A stretch of 64,000 bases of DNA, from assembly GCA_905331475.1 (NCBI GenBank), contig CAJNYU010000369.1:62001-126000 (forward strand), in the 5' to 3' direction. The position numbers and the translations under genes were made by a program. Below are positions 1 through 13,500 of this stretch, piece by piece. Position 1 is the stretch's first letter, and every line of letters begins with the position of its first letter. The notes under the pieces are model-generated. The model saw only the letters and a program-made list of their open reading frames with translations, had not been told where the DNA came from and searched no databases. This stretch comes from Rotaria socialis. Taxonomy: Eukaryota > Rotifera > Eurotatoria > Philodinida > Philodinidae.

Positions 1-769
1 CAAACAAATGATGAGGCCAAAATAATTCATTTTTCTAATGGTAGAATCAAGCAACATAAAACGAAACCTTTTTTGGATTAGAATTCTATGTATCTCATAC
101 ATACAAATAAGTTTAGAAGATTCTTGAAAGATATAAGTGAGCTGGTTAATCACTATTTAGTTACTATAAATTTAAGATTGCTAATTAATAAATGGATTGG
201 TTACTCTAATAAATAATATCGGAGTTCAATTTCAGAGTTCGCCTAAAAGCTTTACAAAGTAATGTAAACCATTGTGAGTATCAAAGATTCTGTGGCTATT
301 CCAATCTTTCAAGTTACATTTATAATTATAGTACGTCTTTTATATCATATCACTTGTAAGTGATACGATCTAGCAAATTTTAGCGATTTGCAATAAGGAG
401 ACCAAAGAAAACTTTCTCACAATACTCCAAATGCGCAGTATTACGGCAGACAAAAGTTCAGAAAACTAAGTTCTCATTATTCAAAGTGGATTTACATCGA
501 TAGAATGCTGAAAATTGTAACTCAAAACTGGTATATTATTTTTGAGATTTCCTTTGTGAGTTATAAAATCTATCAATATAGGAAACATTCAACGTATGAA
601 CGATAAGCCGTAATCCCTAATTTGATTTGATTGTTCTAACATCTGCTATAGTTGCATAGATTATACATCTCGTTAAAAAATAAAAAACAGTTGTCCAGAA
701 GAATGCATGTCACAAGTAGCTTTTGATTAAAGAGATTTTTCATTTTCGTCTAATTTAAGATACATGAAA
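1..769. other. no gene seen; presumed intron of the PP2A B gene
   Basis: No long reading frame or recognisable exon is visible on either strand. The PP2A B55 gene at 806-1101 runs leftward into this stretch, and its next expected exon (the conserved part following the first blade) was not found here. The simplest reading is a long intron that continues past the window edge. An amputated gene copy is also possible. Confidence 0.4.
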
Positions 770-805
770 TTACTGATATTTGTCAAATTCTATAATAATA
801 ATTAC

Positions 806-1101
806 TTGTTGTGCGCGTTGAAATACAACAATACGACCGCCTTTATCACCGACAGCAAGTAATTCTCCATCTTCATTAAATTCTATTGTTGATATCAAAT
901 CAGCTGAAAATAAAAAGTAAGAAAAAGAATAGTTCGTTGAGTAAGTTGATCTAACCTTCTTGCACTTCATCATCGACTGGTCCTTTCACTTGTGATGGAT
1001 ACCAACCGAGCAGATCGTCATCATTGCTACTACCTGAATTATGAGAACTATTGATTAGATGATCATTCAATATTTAAATAGTAAATATAATTACTCTGCA
1101 T
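806..1101 (-). CDS. PPP2R2: PP2A regulatory subunit B (B55/PR55), first exons, partial
   Basis: N-terminal part of the B55 regulatory subunit, a WD40 propeller that targets protein phosphatase 2A to substrates. Exons on the minus strand are 1095-1101 (only the start codon, one more codon and one base), 956-1033 and 806-903, joined by introns of 61 and 52 bp with GT/AG ends and consistent phase. The joined protein reads MQSSSNDDDLLGWYPS, then QVKGPVDDEVQEADLIST, then EFNEDGELLAVGDKGGR and VVFQRAQQ. These match the family's QVKGxxDDxVxEADIIST and GELLATGDKGGRVVIFQ blocks. After the last codon a donor (gtaatt) opens an intron, and the rest of the roughly 450-residue protein is not found before the left edge. 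The family call is secure; whether the locus is whole cannot be judged. Confidence 0.85.
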
Positions 1102-1482
1102 GTCGACATCAGGTGGATAATCCAGTTTTATAAATTTGTTGAACAATAATTATTATACACGTAAATGAGTAATAGAATGATAAATGTAATATATATGGTA
1201 GTTATTCAATATTAATCCATATAGTCATTGGAATGCACAGATAGATATTTCAAAGATGACGTGTGGCATGGAATAGAGTCCGAGCGAAGGAGAATTCGAC
1301 AATAAAATCGTGAAACAAACAAAATTCTCCTTGTTCTTAACTTGTATATCTTTCTATTGGTTTAAATTGTTCACCAATAAATCTTCATCGTGTCTAATAT
1401 TAATGCAATCATGCAAATACAATTCGTATTTCGTCGAGGTCTTATGTTTATTTCAATGATTATCAGTTAGACATTCCATACA
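1102..1482. other. intergenic, nothing recognised
   Basis: Upstream region of the PP2A B gene. No reading frame of note, no repeat and no clear TATA element were seen. Confidence 0.4.
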
Positions 1483-2347
1483 TACTGTAACAAATGCTTC
1501 GCATCTAAAGTGTAGTTAAGACAAGAGATAGACGTGAGATATGTCTTTCCGTTAGACACTTCAATCGAATAAATATTGAAGCGTCTAGTTCTTTGTCATA
1601 ATCGAATATTGACTAGTCAGCCATAAACAAAGAGATCTCTTAACTTATATATATTCAACTGTGATTCGCGAAAACACTTTTCAGTTCATACTCTTTATCA
1701 TATTGTTTAGCGTAACTGTATCAGTCAAATTTTAGCGATACCAAAATGAGTCGTCTATAAACAATTTGAATCATTGATAAAAACGATTTAAAAATCCTTA
1801 AGTAGTTTTTAAGAATTGTAAGATGCAATTTTTTAATCAGCTGTTTTTAGAAGAAGTAGCTTTAGAAAATAACAATTCACTTTTTGTTACTTAAGCTCTT
1901 CAGCTTACTTTACAATAGTTTTTATTTTTCTAGATAATATTAATAATACGAACATCTATTCGTCGCCAACTTCTTCAATACTTTGGCTGATCTACGAGCT
2001 GCTAATTTTGACAGTGATTTTGTTTCGAAATGAATTCAGCATACTTTAAATTCATTTGATAGCATGTTTACTTAGATTTTAAAAATATATTAAAAACAAA
2101 TTTTTAATTATTTCATCAGAAATATTTTTAAAGTATGCTGAATTCATTTCGAAACAAAGTCGCTGCCAAAATTAGCAACTCGTAGATCAGCTGAAGTATC
2201 TTGGAAAGATTGATTGATCTAAAACACTTCTCTGATTGACGGAAATCGCCGAACCAAAAACGATCTAGACGCTAAAGTGTCTAAAAATCGGTCATCCGCT
2301 GACGCTTGATGCATCTAACTGAAAACCTGTATTGACTTTTTACAGTG
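1483..2347. mobile_element. fold-back (MITE-like) element, copy A, ends CACTGTAAAAA-type
   Basis: The right end reads ctttttacagtg (to about 2347). The left end, near 1483, reads tactgtaacaaatg and is an imperfect inverted copy. Internally there is a long inverted repeat: about 1975-2050 (key part gctgatctacgagctgctaa) pairs with about 2126-2203 at high identity and could form a hairpin. The right flank contains gacgct-aagtgt and atcggt-atccgc blocks that recur at 29030-29060 in the element at 27913-29182. The two are therefore copies of one family. No coding capacity. The outer left boundary is approximate. Confidence 0.6.
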
Positions 2348-2454
2348 CATTCAAAGTTGCTTTTGCTCTATACATCTAAATATTTCTCAATAACCTTTCC
2401 GTTTTCAGTTTTTTAGAGGCTATAAACCAATTACTCTTCAATTCAATAATAAAA

Positions 2455-2882
2455 ATGCGTTACGCAGCGGCTTACGTTCTTGCCACACTTGCTGGTAATA
2501 CCAATCCTGATGTATCAACAATCTCAAAAATTCTTGGAAGCGTTGGTATCGATTGTGACAATGCGAAAGCACAAAAAGTAATCGATGCATGTAAAGGAAA
2601 AAGTGTTGATCAAATTATTGAAGAAGGCACCAAAAAATTGTCAAGTTTACCAACTGCTAGTGCAGCTGTAGCATCAACTAGTGGAGCCGCCGCAGTAGCA
2701 ACAACAACAACAAATGCTGGTAAAGGTGCTGCTAAAGAAGAGCCAAAGAAAGAAGAAAAGAAGAAAGAAGAATCAGATGAAGAAGGAGATGATATGGTAT
2801 GTATTCACAATTAACATGAAGATTTCGCGTTTTTCATCAATATATTTTGTTCTTTCTTTAGGGATTTGGTTTATTTGATTAA
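2455..2882 (+). CDS. RPLP2: 60S acidic ribosomal protein P2
   Basis: Component of the ribosomal stalk, which recruits translation GTPases. Exon 1 is 2455-2796 and exon 2 is 2862-2882, separated by a 65-bp intron (gtatgt...ttctttag); total 120 codons with stop. The protein begins MRYAAAYVLATLAGN and continues with the P2 helical dimerisation domain (DVSTISKILGSVGID). It then has an Ala/Thr-rich hinge and a Lys/Glu-rich stretch, and ends with the universal DDMGFGLFD tail. The intron lies exactly between DDM and GFGLFD. Length and tail fit P2 rather than P1. A pyrimidine tract (cctttccgttttc, near 2394-2406) just upstream resembles the TOP motif typical of ribosomal-protein mRNAs. An AATAAA-like signal is at about 2980. 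Confidence 0.97.
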
Positions 2883-3727
2883 ATCCAATCAACCGACAGA
2901 CAAATTGCACATCATCATCATTCGTATTTGTTACGATGATTTCTCTGTGTGTGTTTTGTATTGATGCACTATACAAAAATAAAAGAAAATAATCATCTGC
3001 TCACATCAATAATAGTACATCTTTTTTTATCAGAATATATAACTTTATCTTTATGAAATCTTTTCTTTTTCTATTGTTAACACTTTTGATAGACAATTAT
3101 ATTGAAACAGATCCACTGAACAGAATAGATCTATGCTTTTCCAACGTTTGCAATGAATTCTTATTGTCTATTTACATTTTTGTTTTCATATATTGACAAT
3201 ATCCAATTCAACAATTGATTCAATTGAAATAGATAACGAACCATAGTTGACTTTTCTATTTTAATATCTCAAGTCTTTTTTAGTTATTGCAGATGATGAA
3301 AAAGAAGACCAAGTAATAATATTTGTAGCAAATAGTACGTGTTTAAAACAAGAAAAGCTGATTTCTCTATTTACAAGGTAAGAAAAAAGAAAAGGTATAC
3401 GGGCACATCAATCATTTACAACTACTTCCATGACTTACTCATTTGTTCAAACTTATCTGTAATCAACAAAAGGAAAGAACAAGGAAGAGACAAATATATT
3501 TCTCTTCTCGTTGTCAATATTAGACATTTCTTTTTTTGCGAATAACTCAAAGTATCTTAAAATTTCTCAAAGAAAGAGTGCTAATGATGATGGATATTAC
3601 ATTTTATAGTGAAAAAGTTCGTTTTTGTAAGTTTTCTCATTCATACGGAAAATTTTATAAATTGAACATTTCCTGTATACAATTTTGCATTCTTATTATA
3701 GAATAATAAAACTTTATTTGCACATAT
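2883..3727. other. intergenic; 3' UTR of RPLP2, otherwise nothing recognised
   Basis: Holds the RPLP2 3' UTR and a polyadenylation-like aataaaag near 2980. Short frames near 3339-3545 are lysine-rich and look random. A tttatt at about 3714-3719 would serve as AATAAA for a minus-strand transcript ending here. Confidence 0.4.
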
Positions 3728-3913
3728 TTATCCTAAAGTAAGGATTGTCTGAATGACGTCAGTGAAAGCAGTATTGCTCAAGGGCAATGAATCATTGATC
3801 ATTTTATTTATGCTAAAAATTTGTTCGCTATCATAAGAATGAATCATTTTGTGATTACATAAGGTTTCATCTGTACCATGGCCACTCATTATTGCATGAT
3901 TACATTCTCTCAT
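3728..3913 (-). CDS. small open frame, possible terminal exon, unidentified
   Basis: A 61-codon frame starting MRECNHAIMSGHGTDETL and ending ILTLG-stop. It is directly preceded by a good acceptor (gttgctatag) and followed within about 15 bp by AATAAA on the same strand, so it could be a last exon. I could not find a convincing upstream exon, and it shares sequence space with the plus-strand candidate at 3970. No domain recognised. May be chance. Confidence 0.2.
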   Translation of the reverse strand: MRECNHAIMSGHGTDETLCNHKMIHSYDSEQIFSINKMINDSLPLSNTAFTDVIQTILTLG

Positions 3914-3969
3914 TCTATAGCAACAACTAAATCAGATTCGGTAGCACCAAGTTTAATGTATCATTTAAT

Positions 3970-4558
3970 ATGAATGAGCAGACATTTTTACGACCAAATC
4001 CAATAGTATCCGAGGTAAGTAATAGGAAAAACCCTATTCTTAATTTTTATTTTTGAACATAAATAATACAAGTGATTCAAGTTGATACTGTGCGATTTTT
4101 AACTTTAAAAGACAGTAGTTGAATCATAGTATTGTTTTTTTCTATTTGTTAGTTTTTCTTCATGCAGGCAACAATGTCAACTCAGTGAGAAATAATTTAG
4201 ATGACAGAACGAGCAAATAGAAAAGAAAATTTTCTATCATCTGTGTTGAAAACTGTATTCAGTATATTCAAAGGTATTTTTATGTCATGGTTGCTGACAC
4301 GTGAACAAAATTAAATTAAAATAAAAAAGTCTTTTTATCCAAATGAATTTGAAAATTTCATTTTAGTTGCGTCGAACGTCATTAAAAACCTTCTTAGATA
4401 CTCGTATGACGACGAAACCAAGCGTTTCGAGACGAATGAAAAATTGTTTGTTTTGTGGTCTATATCAACAGCGATCAGATTCACCGACACATGGATCAAG
4501 ATCAAAATTACACTCCAAAAGTATTTATAAATATATTATTATAGATAACTTCTATTAA
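3970..4558 (+). CDS. possible two-exon small basic protein, unidentified
   Basis: Exon 1 (3970-4014) encodes MNEQTFLRPNPIVSE and ends at a consensus donor GAG|gtaagt. Exon 2 (4367-4558) follows a good acceptor (atttcattttag) in the same phase, and encodes a Ser/Arg/Lys-rich tail starting LRRTSLKTFLDTRM with one CLFCG motif. The total would be 78 residues. The 352-bp intron is longer than usual here, and no family is recognised. The splice signals are the main support. It sits upstream of the p38 kinase gene on the same strand, and could alternatively be a non-coding 5' portion of that transcript. Confidence 0.3.
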
Positions 4559-4831
4559 TGATGACTACGAGTGACATCTATAAATAAATTATCTATACTA
4601 CCAAAAAATTATTTGTATTAAATTTGAAGCATTAAAATGATATTTAAAATAAATTTTTTATTCAAAAGCATACATTCGTATCTTTTTTGTCTTACTTTTT
4701 TCCTCCGTTACATTATCGTCGTTATGTATGCTGGTGTATGTTTTTTTCCCTCTCTTGTGCTTTCATCCCGTGTATTTGAGACAAAAACAAATAGTTTCAC
4801 TTTTTATTTCTTCTTTCGACTAGTTATTGAA

Positions 4832-7239
<2,408 letters not shown>

Positions 7240-9155
7240 ATCGAAAAAAGAAACAGACTGAAGTATTTTTAAATTAGTATAGGACTATTTTTGTCAATAT
7301 ACTCTTCGTCGTTTTTGTTATTATTTATGTGTGTAGATACACATAATTCTTTTGTTTACTTTTGTCATGATATAATGTCCCGGAGTCTTGCGTATTTTTT
7401 TTATACATATGTTTTTCCTCTGTCTAAGCACGATACCCTGAATTATGCTTTTTTCATTTTATTTTTCTTCATACAGCGATTCACATATTTGTTCTGTTAA
7501 CCTTCTTTTTCTCTGTGTTCTTTTTATATCACCATGGTCTCGTTTTTTTATACATTCTGCAATTCATCAAGTCGAGAAGTTAACATGGAAATTTTTGTAT
7601 TCTTCAACAGGCCGAGACAATACATCACTTGCGTATCTTTTTCCTTTTTTTTGTGTATTTAGCGAAAATCATGCATCAGTATTGATCAGGTTTTCGTGAC
7701 AATGAAAAAATATTATAAGATTTAAGAAAAAAATTATTTCTTCGGATAGATATCAAATAAAAATAGTTATGGAATAAAATGATTTGTCTGACTAACCTGT
7801 TCTTTTTCTGCATATGAACGTGAATCTGTTTGCACAGTTATTTTTTAATCTGGTGATCATTTTATGTTCTCGAAACATTTTCTATCACTTGAACAGTACA
7901 GTTTACGAAGGATAAAAATCTACATAAATTTAAGTATTAATTTGGCACAAGAAAAGATCTCATATAATACCTGGAAGGTTTCTTGTTTTGATATATTGAT
8001 AGTCGATTATTTTTCTGAAGACTACTATCGTCATTTACCAGCACAAAACAAAACGAGCGAAGATACTTGATTCCTTGTGAAATCTTCTTCGAAACTTTTT
8101 TCAATCAATGAAGTGTTAGAAAAATGGATAGAAATTTTGAATACACAATGATAATGAGAAAGAGTTAGCGCTTTTCATTCGAATTTTAATTGATACCACA
8201 ATGCAGCATAGTCCATAGGTCCTGTACGCATCAAAATTAGCAAAAGGAAAAAGTTTTTGACAGTGGTCAACAATTAGACAATCCGTATTTGATCAAATTG
8301 ATGATTTTTATCATTCTGTACACATACAATGTTATATCAAGAGGGAGAACTATTATGAAATAAAGCATCATTGACCAATTATTCAATAGTAGAAAATGCG
8401 TGAACTTAGTTATTTCATCAAGGAAATGTTCTTGGAGTAAAAATCATTAATTTGCTTATAAACTTTAATCGAAAGTTTTGTCTACAACTCAATAAGAGAT
8501 CGGCGTAAGTTTCAATAGCTATTACATGAACGAAATGATGAAATTCAGATATTTTCAATTAATCCATTGTTCGACAACAAATAGTTTCAGTGTTGAGTAA
8601 TTGTTACTGTCCAAACACGTCAAACATTGAATCTGAGTAAAGTTAGAAGCTATTTAAAACATGCGCCGATGAAATTTGATATTCATACAAGAGTTTGCAC
8701 AAACTGTTGATCAATATACGGTTTACATGTTCAAAATGAATTTATCTTTTATATTTCTTTGTTAATAAAAACACTAACACATTGGAACATTCGTGATGGT
8801 CTGACGACAGTGGAAAATCTAATGAAAGATGCATACATATGACTAGGACATTCACAGTTATATGCAAAATAGAATTCATAAACTAAGTGAAACTACTTAG
8901 AATGACTTATTTGTGAGTCTGATGTTTAGAGTAGTTCGAACAAATGAAATCTGAACTTAATAACGATCATGAAGTTTTATAAACTATATAGAATTCAGTT
9001 ATTTTTTATTATTTTAGAACAAAATTTGAAGTTGAATAATTATAATTTTGGAGAAGTAGATAAATATATTGATATATACATTTAATAAGCTTTGCTTCAA
9101 TACGGATAAACAGTTTCATTCGTTTTCTGCATAGATGTTCACTTTCCATTTTCGT
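7240..9155. other. intergenic, no gene recognised
   Basis: About 1.9 kb after the p38 stop. Open frames at 7291-7500, 7445-7699 and 7864-8070 are T-rich with Phe/Ser-dominated translations typical of AT-rich non-coding DNA, and none shows a splice-bounded structure. The first few hundred bases are probably p38 3' UTR (AATAAA-like signals near 7757 and 7773). Confidence 0.4.
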
Positions 9156-9259
9156 TAGGGATGTAACAATATCATTTGGAGACACATAAACATTGGTAGA
9201 TGTTCATTGTGAAAATTGGCAATGTTAATGTGTCTCCAAATGGTATTGTTACATCCCTA
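9156..9259. mobile_element. 104-bp hAT-type MITE with perfect 8-bp target duplication
   Basis: Near-perfect palindrome. The left arm starts TAGGGATGTAACAATA and the right arm is its inverse complement, ending at 9259, with about 38 bp paired and a short AT-rich loop. It is flanked by identical 8-bp direct repeats ATTTTCGT at 9148-9155 and 9260-9267. An 8-bp duplication and TIRs beginning TAGGGATG are characteristic of the hAT superfamily. There is no coding capacity, so it would need a transposase from elsewhere. The intact duplication and near-identical arms suggest a fairly recent insertion. Confidence 0.88.
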
Positions 9260-9290
9260 ATTTTCGTAGTTTTTGTTTGTTTCTATCTGT

Positions 9291-9596
9291 TTATTGTATT
9301 GATGGTAATGTGATCTATAAAAAGAAAATTTATACAAATGAATTCTTTCTTTTATTTACCATATTTTCTTCAATGTTCAATCGACGAGCGAGATCGAGCA
9401 ATGCTGATGTATCAAGTAAAATAGTATCAAATTGATTTTGATATTCATCAGGATTAATAAGTGTAACAATAGTTCTTGTATAACGACGCATCACACTTAC
9501 TTTTGGTTGATCGTAGACAACAATAATAGTTTGTGGTTTTTGTGAAACTCTTGGCACATGTTCATAATGTTGACGACTAGTACGTTTGTCGATCAT
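9291..9596 (-). CDS. small two-exon protein, unidentified (weak doublecortin-like resemblance)
   Basis: Exon 1 is 9360-9596 (79 codons) and exon 2 is 9291-9314, joined by a 45-bp intron (gtaaat...tttttatag), giving 86 residues ending ENMITLPSIQ. It begins MIDKRTSRQHYEHVPRVS. The middle reads VTLINPDEYQNQFDTILL, followed by DTSALLDLARRLNI. The pattern of a basic strand, then 'NP-x-x-F/Y' and 'FDxILLDxxxLL' faintly recalls a doublecortin beta-grasp repeat, but the usual LYTLDG-type ending is missing. I do not assign a function. The steady codon pattern and splice signals argue that it is real. It may be the 5' part of a longer gene if exon 2 is wrong. Confidence 0.45.
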
Positions 9597-10524
9597 TGTT
9601 TGAACCCTCTGTTTTTTGATAGATCTATCATATATTGAAAAAGTAATTATTCAAAATAGTACGAGTTCTTTTATATGATGCGAGTCACACTAGGTTTGAT
9701 TTCCTAAGATAAGGTGCTTTTTAATAATAATGGGCACAACTTGTTTCAAAGTTACAAACTGAAATATCATTACATATATGTAGTCAGAATAAAAATCATA
9801 CAGTTGAATCATTGAAAAACCTATAAATGAATAATGTAATGTGAATTGATGGGAAATAGTGCTAAATCTTGCATATTTATCTTCGATCAATGTTATTTTT
9901 ATGAATATGTTTTTTCCTCGATTGATGTCATTTATTCTTATTATATCTCAAATTGATTTATGCCTATCTTATTCTATATGAGAATCGCTAATAAAATTGC
10001 AATGGCAATCATTAGAACATGAAAATAAAATAAAAATTACTCTTCATTTGTTTTTCAAGGACAAATAGCATAAAAGTAAGAATAATCAAGTGTGAGATTA
10101 TTTTCTCTTCATAATTTGTTGACAAATGGCTTCTTTTTTTCATATTTATCAAATGCAAGTGTTCTATGAATCAATTCTACGTAATAACAGAAGTAAATCG
10201 TTGAAAAATGCAGATATCGACAAACAACTTCTTTGAGTACTAAATGTTGTGAATAAAATACCGATGGACTAAATTTTTATTAAATGAAAACTTTCTTTAA
10301 TATTAACTGAGAGTAAAACACGAAACACTAAAAGTATCTATCAAGCGCGTACTATGCCAAAAATCAATTAAATTCTTCTTGTTCCAGAGTTACAATGATT
10401 ATCTGAATTTGTCATGTAAAATCAGTTCGCCTTTATTAGCCAGTATAAATAACAGTTTGTGAACGAGCGAATCAATTTTTCTATTTATCTGCGCAATCAT
10501 ACATAATGTTTGAAAGAAAAAACC
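9597..10524. other. intergenic, nothing recognised
   Basis: AT-rich, no splice-bounded coding frame. The frame at 9690-9890 (minus) translates to a random hydrophobic sequence. Confidence 0.4.
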
Positions 10525-13500
10525 TCATTCATCATCTGAATCTCGTTGTTGTCCTTCATCATCAACATTGTGTAAAACAATTTCACCTTCGTAATTATAA
10601 AAATGATAATCAGCTGTTGCCATATCAACAGCCCAAAGAAGTTTATCATGTTGAGTTTTTGAATAAATTTCTTCAATTGGTACATCCCATTTTTTACGCC
10701 TTACAAATAAAAACAATAAATAAGCTAGCAAAAGATGTTTTTTTGTTGTTGAATTTACCACGCTACACTGATTCGTGGATCAAGATAATTAAGTTTTGAT
10801 GTACCAAGTGCAATATCTTTATTTTCTTCTCGACCAAGTGCTTGTCATTCAAGTTTTTTAAATGCAACTTTTGAACGTTGTATTTTTTTTCTGTTTGTTC
10901 CATTTTTTTTTAGATCCTTGACTTTTAGAATTTTTTGTATTCTGTTTCTTGTTCATTAATTTCAGATCTTGATGCCTATTCATAAGAAAAGCAAAAATAA
11001 AATACGAAATAGAAATTTATTTTACTTGAAGACGATCAAATAAATCATCATCGTCATTTTTGTTTTCCATAAATAATTTCAAATTTTTATTTCCACGGAG
11101 TTCAACACTGACTTTATTAGTGTATCTATTAAAAGAAAAAGAAAAGAAATTGTTTCAGTTCTTATGAGAAAAATCTGCTGCGCGATACAGTATAACAAGT
11201 CGATGCGGAGATTTTCAGATGTGAGCAGTTTCGGTATGTTCTAATGAATAGTTTGGGGATGTTTCATTAATAGCTAAGAGAGTTTCAGTCGAACAACAAA
11301 TCCTAATCTTGTCACAATAAGATTTTTAGACACTAGGAATATGCTTTTTATTCATTTCAATTTTTCGAATAAACTATTTCATGCTCATCAGATTACAAGA
11401 TCGTTCATAAATATATTGATTTAAAAGTATCCAAATTAAAAAAAAACGTTTTATCCAGGATAGTCTACTGTGGTCCCTTTTGATAGCGAAATAAACGCCT
11501 GGTTTCTTAAGAATGAAATTTTCAATAATTCAATAGGATATTGGCATCCGATACATTTCATACGCATGCCGTAGATTTCATCCAGAGTTCAGATTTTAAT
11601 TAAAATATCGGCCAAGCATTAATTTATTCGAATGGAAATAGATATTGATGTATCTGTGTACAGATGTCATATTTCTTGTGCATTAAGTTCTTTGTCATTA
11701 ACCTGATACTATCTTTGCCAAGAAAATCGAATTCAACGACATTCTCTCCAATAGTATTAATTTTTTCAAATAATTTAATATGTTCAACACGTAATGAACA
11801 ACAATCAACTGTATCGGTTTCATCTTCATATTTTTCCTTACCCACATGACGTGGAAGCTCAAATAAAAATATAAAGATGATAACACGAGTTTCTTTTTAG
11901 TATTTTAAATTACTTTACAAATAAAATACAATGCAACAACACGTTGATGGATACGCATTTCTTTATTTTTCCAATCCGTTTGATAATTTTCTCGTATTTT
12001 ATCAATAAATCGATGAAGTTTTCGTGCTTTTTCATATTTTTGCCTATCTCGTTCATCCTGCTAAATATGCAATTAAAATATTAAAATGAATTTCAACACA
12101 AAATGAAGACAAACTGTAACACGTGATGAAGCATTTAACATAATATATTTATTATTTCCTCTAATATTTTCTGCCCACATAACTAATCATGATACTTTAT
12201 TATCATGTCGAACTTCTTTCCAATGATGTCCTTCCGGTGGTTTAGGTATTTGAGTTTCTCGACCGATATTAATAATAATATCTTCAGGATTGATACGTTT
12301 TTTAACACGGCCCATTTTTGGATGTTCACCAAGACCACGAAAAAGACCACGTGGTTCAATTTTATAATTTCCAACTGGTTGTTGATTTTTCTCCCACATA
12401 CCAAATCCGTATTCTTTTCGTATTTTTTCATTCTGATCTTTTAATTTTTTTTATCTTCTTTACCCATTGCTTCTCGCTGTTCTGTTTGTGCTTTAAAATA
12501 ATTTGAAACTTGTGTAAAATCACATTTATGTATATCTTTAATTCATTCACGCTCAGCTTGTGCCATTGATTTTCGCCAATCAGTCATAAAATTATTGTTA
12601 AAAACTTCTTTGGATGTATAATCACGATCAAGCATGTGAGCATAAAATGTCATTATTTCTTCAGTTGCTTCTTCTAGTTTCACTTCTGTACCTGAACAAA
12701 ATGTGATATCTAACACAATAATCGTTTGCTACTAAAACAGACAATAAGATAACCCATGATAAAAAAAATTCACATTTTTTTGTAATGGTTCGTATGGAGG
12801 TGGAAATATTTGAACCTCTATGTTCCAGTGTTGTCCATTTACGACCATCTGTGTATTTTTCTTCTTTTCACCTACAATAAAAAGATGATTACTAAAAAAT
12901 AAACAGATTGATTGAAAATAAACAAATAGACGTACCATCGCCATACATATTCTTCTTCTTGTTCTTTCTTTTTACGTTTTACACTTGCTTCTTTAGTTGG
13001 TGTTAATTTTTCGCTTTTAATATTTACAGATGATTCAGTGAGAGAAGACTTCTTCTTTTGTGTTGATACTTTTTTTCTTTTTGACCAATGATTGGTGTCT
13101 TGAAATTAGATTTCTTCTGAATAGCTGCGTGATTCTTCGCTTTCTTTGCCTAAAACAAATATAGCTTCACAAAATCAATTCGATTCTTTTCAAAAAATAG
13201 AAATTCACTTTACAGACAAATCAGTTCAGTATAGAAAAAAGGCATTAACACGATAAGTTTATTAAATCGATCTAGGCTAAAATAAAAAGCAGGTGCTCTG
13301 TCACAACTTTGATGATTTATTGAAAGAAACAATAAAACAGATCATATCAATTATATAAAACGAAAAACTAATGTTGATTCTTGTAAAAATGAAGTTATTT
13401 TAATTAAAATGGTCATTACTACGAAAATAAATATGAATCAAACAGCACGATGACTTAATTATCCGTTGGCAGCAGTGCATAATTTTAGTTAAAAATGATG

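Noticed and set aside
4637-4831. N-terminal extension of p38 from an upstream Met at 4637
   Set aside because: The extra 65 residues are Phe/Leu-rich random sequence from a T-rich leader. The ATG at 4832 gives the normal family N-terminus.
7291-7699. Two overlapping plus-strand frames after p38
   Set aside because: T-rich 3' UTR-like sequence; translations are Phe/Ser/Tyr repeats without motifs or splice context.
11664-12506. Plus-strand open frames opposite topoisomerase I
   Set aside because: They are antisense shadows of the conserved TOP1 blocks on the minus strand.
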